A DNA stretch of 64,000 nt. Source: Desulfuromonadales bacterium (GTDB lineage: Bacteria > Desulfobacterota > Desulfuromonadia > Desulfuromonadales > JAGXHI01). A program made the position numbers and the translations under genes. The stretch lies in assembly GCA_024636295.1 (NCBI GenBank), contig JAGXHI010000045.1, positions 1 to 64,000 on the forward strand. Direction: 5' to 3'. Within the stretch, counting starts at the first letter, position 1; each line of letters opens with the position of its first letter. The notes beneath the pieces are model-generated. The model was given only the letters and a program-made list of their open reading frames with translations, did not search any database and had not been told where the DNA came from. Shown piece by piece: positions 58,093 to 64,000 of the stretch.

Positions 58093-60021
58093 ATGCTTCA
58101 GTTGAAAAAAATCACTAAGGATTTCGGTGCACGCCGCCTTTTTTGCGGTATTGACTGGCATATTCGCCGGAGCGATCGGATCGGTTTGTGCGGAGAGAAT
58201 GGTGCGGGCAAAACGACCCTGCTCAAGATTCTCGCCGGAATGATTTCACCAGACGATGGCGAAGTGCAATTCCCCCGGGGCGCAACCTTCGGGTATCTTC
58301 CTCAAGACGGTCTGGAACACAGCGGCCATACGCTTTTTGAAGAAGCGCGCTCGGCTTTCGAAGATCTCCTGGAGATAGAGGAGGAGCTTCGCCGCCTTGA
58401 ACATTCGATTGCCGAACTCCCCGACGAGGAAGCCCTTTCACGATACGCGACGCTTCAGGAGATGTTCCGCCAGCGCGACGGATACCTCATGGAGGCCGAG
58501 GTCGGGCGCGTACTCCACGGTCTCGGATTCTCCGAAGGGGACCTGGAAAAACCTTGCAGTCACTTCTCGGGTGGCTGGCAGATGCGAATCGCCCTGGCCA
58601 AGCTGCTTCTAAGAAAACCCGACCTGCTGCTTCTGGACGAACCCACCAACCACCTGGACCTTCCCGCGCGCGACTGGCTCGAGGATTATCTGCACGGCTA
58701 TCCCTCGTCCGTCGTTCTGGTCTCCCATGATCGATTCTTCCTGGACAAGGTCGTGGGCAAGATCGTGGAAGTCTGGAACGGCGAGCTGAGTGAATATCCC
58801 GGCAATTACAGTACATATCTCCGGGAGCGCGAACAGAGGATCGCCGCACTGAAGGAGGCGAAGGTGCGTCAGGATGAGGAAATCGGACGCATAGAAGCAT
58901 TTGTCCAGCGTTTTCGATACCAGGCCAATAAAGCCTCCCTGGTACAGAGTCGCGTCAAGCAACTTGAAAAAATTGAACCGATCCGGATCCCTCCGTCCCG
59001 AAAGAGAATCGCATTTCGATTTCCGCCGCCGCCCAAGGGCGGCAAAAAGCTCCTGGAACTCTCCGGAATCGAACACGGCTACGGCGATCTCTCCGTGCTG
59101 AACGGTGTCAATCTCACGGTGGAACGGGGCGAGCGGATCGCCCTGGTGGGAGCGAACGGAGCGGGAAAATCCACGCTGATGCGTCTGCTGGCGGGAGTGG
59201 AGGGCCCCCGGCGGGGTTGCCGCATTGAGGGTCACAATCTTGTCGCGGCTTATTTCGCCCAGGATCAGGCCAGAATTCTTAACCCCGAATGGAATGTGCT
59301 GGAAGAAATCACCCGGGCGGCGCCCTTCGACATGGTCCCGAAGGTGCGAGATATTCTGGGATCCTTTCTGTTCTCCGGAGACGATGTCCACAAAAAAACC
59401 GCCGTTCTCTCAGGCGGGGAACGCAACCGTCTGGCTTTGGCCATTCTTCTGCTGCGCCCGGCGAATCTGCTTCTGCTGGATGAGCCGACCAATCATCTCG
59501 ACCTGCAATCCAAGGACGTGCTCCTCCATTCCCTGAAGGGATATTCGGGCTCTCTCGTTTTCGTTTCACACGACCGCTATTTCGTCGACGCCCTGGCCAA
59601 CCGGGTGATTGCTGTCGGTGACGGCGGGATAGAATCTCATCCCGGCAATTATGAGGATTTTCTTCGGAGCAGGGTCGCAAAGGGAGAAACCGGCCACAGC
59701 GAACTTCGGGTGGAGCAGGTCGCGGTGAAGGCGCCGGCCGGCGCCGAAACAGGTGGGGAGGGAGAACGCCTCTCCTACGAAGAACGAAAAGAGACGAAAA
59801 AACTCGAACGACGCCGGCAGAAGGAACTGGAGGAAGTTGAAACGACCATCGAGAAGCTTGAAGGAGAACTGAGCGACCTGGAGCGGGAGATGTCCGATCC
59901 GGCATTGTATCAGGATGGTGCACGGGCGCGCACTTTCTCTCTGCGTCATCAGGAAATACAGGAGCAAATAGCTGATTTATATGTAAAGTGGGAAAATTTG
60001 AACTTGGCCGATACGGCCTGA
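58093..60021 (+). CDS. ABC-F family ATPase
   Basis: Two ABC domains (GENGAGKTTLLKILAG, GANGAGKSTLMRLLAG), LLLDEPTNHLDL twice, no TM segments, C-terminal coiled coil. Confidence 0.93.
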   Translation: MLQLKKITKDFGARRLFCGIDWHIRRSDRIGLCGENGAGKTTLLKILAGMISPDDGEVQFPRGATFGYLPQDGLEHSGHTLFEEARSAFEDLLEIEEELRRLEHSIAELPDEEALSRYATLQEMFRQRDGYLMEAEVGRVLHGLGFSEGDLEKPCSHFSGGWQMRIALAKLLLRKPDLLLLDEPTNHLDLPARDWLEDYLHGYPSSVVLVSHDRFFLDKVVGKIVEVWNGELSEYPGNYSTYLREREQRIAALKEAKVRQDEEIGRIEAFVQRFRYQANKASLVQSRVKQLEKIEPIRIPPSRKRIAFRFPPPPKGGKKLLELSGIEHGYGDLSVLNGVNLTVERGERIALVGANGAGKSTLMRLLAGVEGPRRGCRIEGHNLVAAYFAQDQARILNPEWNVLEEITRAAPFDMVPKVRDILGSFLFSGDDVHKKTAVLSGGERNRLALAILLLRPANLLLLDEPTNHLDLQSKDVLLHSLKGYSGSLVFVSHDRYFVDALANRVIAVGDGGIESHPGNYEDFLRSRVAKGETGHSELRVEQVAVKAPAGAETGGEGERLSYEERKETKKLERRRQKELEEVETTIEKLEGELSDLEREMSDPALYQDGARARTFSLRHQEIQEQIADLYVKWENLNLADTA

Positions 60022-60022
60022 A

Positions 60023-61339
60023 TTGGTGAAGGGAATGGACAGGGAAGAACCTTTCGTCGTGACGGTAGCCAGTGAAAAGGGGGGGGTGGGGAAAACCACC
60101 CTGGCTCTCAATCTGGCCGTTTACCTCAAAGCGCTATGCGAGGATCTCCCCGTTACGGTGGCATCCTTCGACAACCATTTCAGCGTGGATGGGATGTTCG
60201 CCATCGGTCCGCGCAGAGCCGGAACGGTGGCCGGATTGTTCTCCGGCGTTCCAGCCTCTGACCTTGCTCGTCTCGGCGAGTACGGCGTCCAGTTCCTCCC
60301 CTCGGCCCGGGATCTCCAGGCGCCGGACGACGATTCCCTTCACCTCAGGCGCGCCATAGCCCGCTCCGGCCTGCCGGGCCTGATCATTCTGGATACCCGC
60401 CCCATTCTTGATTATTTCACCCGCAATGCTCTTTGCGCGGCCGACCTGATTCTGGTTCCTGTCAAGGACCGTCCATCCCTGGTGAACGTGGCAACCCTCC
60501 GTAGCGCTCTGGGAGCACCTGAATCCCAGGATCGGATGTGGATTGTACCTTCTCTCGTCGATGGGCGACTGAAACTGAGAAATGGGATCGGCGTGGGGGA
60601 ATTCCTCACTCTTTCCGCCCGCGAGAGGGGATATCGGGTCCTCGACTTCTGTATTTCAAAAAGCCCTAAGGTGGAGGGACTGGCAACCGGCTTGTCCGGG
60701 CGCATTCATCCCGTCCTGACCCGGGCCCGCTCCACCGCTGTGCATCAGCAGTTCCGGAAGGTCGCCTCTTTTGTCCTTTCGAAATTCCAGGAGCCCGGCC
60801 GCTCCCGTACGACTCTGGAAAAAGCGGGAGAGGCGGGGAATTTTCCGCCTGGAAAAGTTCGAAAACTGGTTGCGGAGTGCCCCGTGTGCCGGAAAAATTC
60901 GACGGAGGATATCGGTCATTTTTTTCTGCATCTTCGAACCCGGCGGCGGGGGATGCTTCACGGAGCGTGTCTTCATGCTCTTCTTGAAAAACTGGAAACC
61001 CCCGCACCCGAGTCCGCCGATATTCTGATCGTGGAAACCCCGGAGGAGTATGCCGCCTCTGAGGGGGTGCTTCTGCATTTCTTCGAGAGCGAAGAAGAGG
61101 ATCTGACCCGCGAGACCCGGGCGGGAAACAGCCGTCTCCTGTCGGCCTGCCTGGAGGGGGTGATCGGGCGAAAGAGCGAGGAATGGTTTCGCGAGGTGAT
61201 TTTCGTCTCTTTGGAGGAGAACCGCCTTTCCGGATTTCTGACCGGAAAGGCGGGAGAAGATTTTATGGCCCTGCGCAGGAAAGCCCTGAGATCGGCTGTC
61301 GGAAGAGAACGGCGGACCGGACCCCCCGGGGCGTTCTGA
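60023..61339 (+). CDS. ParA/MinD-like ATPase with Cys/His-rich C-terminal region
   Basis: VASEKGGVGKTTLALNLAVYL deviant Walker A; CPVCRKNSTEDIGHFFLHLRTRRRGMLHGACLH. Start may be 60035. Confidence 0.8.
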   Translation: MVKGMDREEPFVVTVASEKGGVGKTTLALNLAVYLKALCEDLPVTVASFDNHFSVDGMFAIGPRRAGTVAGLFSGVPASDLARLGEYGVQFLPSARDLQAPDDDSLHLRRAIARSGLPGLIILDTRPILDYFTRNALCAADLILVPVKDRPSLVNVATLRSALGAPESQDRMWIVPSLVDGRLKLRNGIGVGEFLTLSARERGYRVLDFCISKSPKVEGLATGLSGRIHPVLTRARSTAVHQQFRKVASFVLSKFQEPGRSRTTLEKAGEAGNFPPGKVRKLVAECPVCRKNSTEDIGHFFLHLRTRRRGMLHGACLHALLEKLETPAPESADILIVETPEEYAASEGVLLHFFESEEEDLTRETRAGNSRLLSACLEGVIGRKSEEWFREVIFVSLEENRLSGFLTGKAGEDFMALRRKALRSAVGRERRTGPPGAF

Positions 61340-61369
61340 TGATACGCTCTGTCCCTCTTTTCTTCTTTT

Positions 61370-62311
61370 CTACTCCGAGCCGGGCGTCGTTTCCTGCCTG
61401 GTAGCAACCACTGTTTCCAGGGGGACCAGTACGATCTGGATTCTACGGTTTTGCGCCCTCCCTTCCGGGGTTTCATTGTCCGCGATAGGGCGGTAAGGTC
61501 CATATCCGCAAGCGGCCAGTCGTTCTCCGGGGATTTCAACCTGTTCCTGGAGGAAGTGAACCACATTGGCGGCCCGGGCGTTGGACAGTTCCCAGTTGGT
61601 GGGGAATCTGTCCCTCAGACGCGAGCTGATGGGCACATTATCCGTGTGGCCCTCCACCCTCACTTCCTTGTCCTCCACATTCGTCAGAATGTCTCCCACC
61701 CGCCGCAGAACTTCGAGTCCTTCCTTTTTGATATCGGCCTGGCCCGAATCAAAGAGGATGCTCTCCACCATGTTGACCGTGAGCTTGCCCTGAAGCTCCG
61801 AAATGGTCACTTCGCCTCGCTTGATTTCCGCTTCCATTTTTTCGGTCAATTCATTGAAGGTGCTGCTCATCTGGGCGATGCGTGCTTCACGGGCGAGGCG
61901 CTCCTGCTCCACCTGCTGCTGAAGGTCGGCGATCTGAGTCCGAAGTCCGCGATTGACCTCCTCCAGAGAGTCGATGGTCCGGCGCATCTCAGCCATGGCC
62001 TCTCCGGCTTCGGCGCCACGGGCCGTCAACACGTTTTCGATCCGCTCCACGTCCGTCCTCGCCCTGACAAGATCCTGTTTCAAGGCGGCATTCCGACCGA
62101 TTGTCTCCCTTAATTCTGCTTCTAATTCGGATTTTCTGTTTTCGAGAGACTTCTTTTCCGCCTGAACCTGTTGTAATTGGAACTGCAGCTCGCGATTATT
62201 CTCTCTTAGAAGACTTGTTTCATTTACTTTCTGCTCGTAGGTCTGCTTACTGACGCAGGCGCTGAAAAGGGGAATCAGGACCAGCAGGAATATCACTGTG
62301 GAAAAACGCAT
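61370..62311 (-). CDS. OmpA-family lipoprotein with coiled coil
   Basis: Lipobox LFSACVS; ILFDSGQADIKKEGLEVLRRVGDIL...EGHTDNVPI...NWELSNARAANVVHFL. Confidence 0.9.
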   Translation of the reverse strand: MRFSTVIFLLVLIPLFSACVSKQTYEQKVNETSLLRENNRELQFQLQQVQAEKKSLENRKSELEAELRETIGRNAALKQDLVRARTDVERIENVLTARGAEAGEAMAEMRRTIDSLEEVNRGLRTQIADLQQQVEQERLAREARIAQMSSTFNELTEKMEAEIKRGEVTISELQGKLTVNMVESILFDSGQADIKKEGLEVLRRVGDILTNVEDKEVRVEGHTDNVPISSRLRDRFPTNWELSNARAANVVHFLQEQVEIPGERLAACGYGPYRPIADNETPEGRAQNRRIQIVLVPLETVVATRQETTPGSE

Positions 62312-62590
62312 GTTCGGGACTCCTTTTCTTTTGTATGGCGCTCAAGCTGTATAAGTTTTCCTGCCGAATGCTCCGACAGTCATCCGTCGCCGCCTTCTGT
62401 AACCCGGAGAGGGGTCTTGTCCAGCGTTCAGAATTTGTGTCGCACGGATCGAACGGGATGTCAAGCGCGGAACCATTGTCCTGCCACTCAAGGACACCAT
62501 TGAAAAGGGGATGGTTCCCGGCTTTTCGGTTGCGGGGCGGAAATGGACTGTGGTATAAAAATACCATTTATTAAAGGAATCGGAGTCGGG

Positions 62591-63415
62591 ATGTTGGATT
62601 TACAATGCGTCATCCGAAATGCTCTTCAGGAGGATATCGGCCCCGGAGACATCACCACCCAGGCCGTGGTGAGCCCGGGCACAGGCGCTCGGGCCGAATT
62701 GATTGCCAAAGAAGAGTTCACCCTGTCCGGTCTCGATGTGGCCAGACAGGTTTTTCTTTTTCTGGATCCAGCGATCGCCTTTGAAAAGCTTTTCGAGGAT
62801 GGTTTCAAGGTCCGAAGCGGCGAGGTTCTGGCATGGCTGAAGGGAGATGCCTCACTTCTTCTTCAGGGAGAGAGGGTTGCTCTGAACTTCCTGCAGCGGA
62901 TGAGCGGGATTGCCACTTTGACCGCACTTTTCGTCAATGAAATCGAGGGGACCGGAGCGTCCATTGTCGATACGCGGAAAACCACTCCCGGATTACGAGC
63001 ACTTGAGAAATATTCGGTCCGCATGGGAGGCGGAAGAAATCATCGAACGGCCCTTTACGATGGCGTTCTGATCAAGGAAAACCACATCGCCGCCGCCGGA
63101 GGGATTGCTTCGGCCGTAAAACGGGCGCGGCAACGCGCGCCCCACCTCTACCGCATCGAGGTGGAAACCCGCAATCTGCAAGAGGTCGAAGAAGCCGTGG
63201 CCGCCGGCGCGGATATTATCCTCCTGGACAATATGGATACCTCCACCTTGCGAGAGGCGGTGGAATTGATCGACGGTCGGGCACGCACCGAGGCCTCCGG
63301 TGGCGTGACACTGGAGACGGTCCGGGCGATCGCCGAAACCGGCGTCGATTTCATATCCGCCGGGGCACTGACACACTCGGCCCAAGCCATGGATATTTCA
63401 ATGCTTTTCCGCTGA
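62591..63415 (+). CDS. nadC: Nicotinate-nucleotide pyrophosphorylase (carboxylating)
   Basis: EDIGPGDITTQAV, VDTRKTTPGLRALEKYSVRMGGGRNHRTALYDGVLIKENHI, EASGGVTLETVRAIAETGVDFISAGALTHS. Confidence 0.96.
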   Translation: MLDLQCVIRNALQEDIGPGDITTQAVVSPGTGARAELIAKEEFTLSGLDVARQVFLFLDPAIAFEKLFEDGFKVRSGEVLAWLKGDASLLLQGERVALNFLQRMSGIATLTALFVNEIEGTGASIVDTRKTTPGLRALEKYSVRMGGGRNHRTALYDGVLIKENHIAAAGGIASAVKRARQRAPHLYRIEVETRNLQEVEEAVAAGADIILLDNMDTSTLREAVELIDGRARTEASGGVTLETVRAIAETGVDFISAGALTHSAQAMDISMLFR

Positions 63416-63521
63416 AGATGGTCCGCTTCGGTCCGGCGTGATCGCCCGGTGGAGTTTCCGCGGGCAACGAACCTCTATAAAATCCGTATTTCTGTTCAGC
63501 TCCGGAGGAAAAGTACCTGCC

Positions 63522-64000
63522 ATGTCGTCGGAAGCCCAGTTCCAGATCCTTCACTTCCTGCGGGAGAAACGAGGTGAATTCGTTTCCGGCGAAGAGATCA
63601 GCCGCTCAATCGGAGTTTCCCGAGCGGCGGTCTGGAAGCGGGTCCGTCTGTTGCGGAGGCTCGGGTATTCGATCGAGGCAGTTACCTCCCGGGGATATCG
63701 CCTCCTGGCTTCGGCCGATACCCTGATCCCGGGTGAAATCCGCGAAGGACTGAAAACTCGCGTCATTGGTCAGAAAATCATCTATTTCGAAGAGACCGAC
63801 TCCACAAACATGCGAGCTCAGGAACTCGGCAGAAGCGGCGCCGTCGAAGGAACCGTGATCGTCTCGGATTGCCAGACTGCAGGACGGGGTCGGCTTGGAC
63901 GAAGCTGGGCCTCCCCCCCCGGGGTTAATCTCTATACTTCCGTGCTCCTGCGTCCGCCCATTCTCCCCCAGGAAAGCACTCAGCTCACGTTCCTCTCTGC
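63522..64000 (+). CDS. birA: Bifunctional biotin-[acetyl-CoA-carboxylase] ligase/repressor, 3'-truncated by the window edge
   Basis: N-terminal HTH (SGEEISRSIGVSRAAVWKRVRLLRRLGYSIEAVTSRGYRL) then IYFEETDSTNMRAQELG...QTAGRGRLGRSWASPPGVNLYTSVLLRP; open to the window end. Confidence 0.93.
   Translation, partial: MSSEAQFQILHFLREKRGEFVSGEEISRSIGVSRAAVWKRVRLLRRLGYSIEAVTSRGYRLLASADTLIPGEIREGLKTRVIGQKIIYFEETDSTNMRAQELGRSGAVEGTVIVSDCQTAGRGRLGRSWASPPGVNLYTSVLLRPPILPQESTQLTFLS

Noticed and set aside
1-64000. CRISPR arrays, transposases, phage genes, rRNA/tRNA genes
   Set aside because: None seen on reading the sequence and ORF track; a tRNAscan/CRISPR-finder run would be needed to exclude them formally.

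Overview
Window of about 64 kb from a GC-rich bacterial chromosome. Gene content (RLAN-type ATP-grasp, MucR/Ros regulator, multihaem cytochrome, OmpA/PAS kinases, nadK-recN-argA order) suggests a Desulfuromonadales/Geobacter-like deltaproteobacterium, but this is inferred from gene content only. Most of the window is ordinary housekeeping: polyprenyl synthase, nadK, recN, secA, argJ, deoB, valS, folA, fabI, hflX, RNase E/G, ABC-F, nadC, birA. No CRISPR array, transposase, rRNA or convincing tRNA was seen. The best candidate for a poorly understood system is the tightly coupled cluster at about 4.26-7.71 kb: a C39/papain-like peptidase, a RimK-like ATP-grasp ligase with an RLAN-type N-terminus, and a GCS2-family glutamate-cysteine ligase homologue. 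It is followed by an orphan AmmeMemoRadiSam radical SAM enzyme. Other points: adjacent secreted Gln-rich proteins sharing a [FY]xG[IV]SPx[FW] motif, one truncated by an in-frame amber codon; a decayed sugar/inositol-type locus at about 44.1-46.1 kb; apparent -1 frameshifts in frdB/sdhB and a cytochrome c peroxidase; a structured inverted repeat upstream of RNase E/G; a palindromic operator candidate in the AT-rich gap between a MucR-family gene and a very acidic response regulator; and a ParA-like ATPase with a Cys/His-rich C-terminal region.
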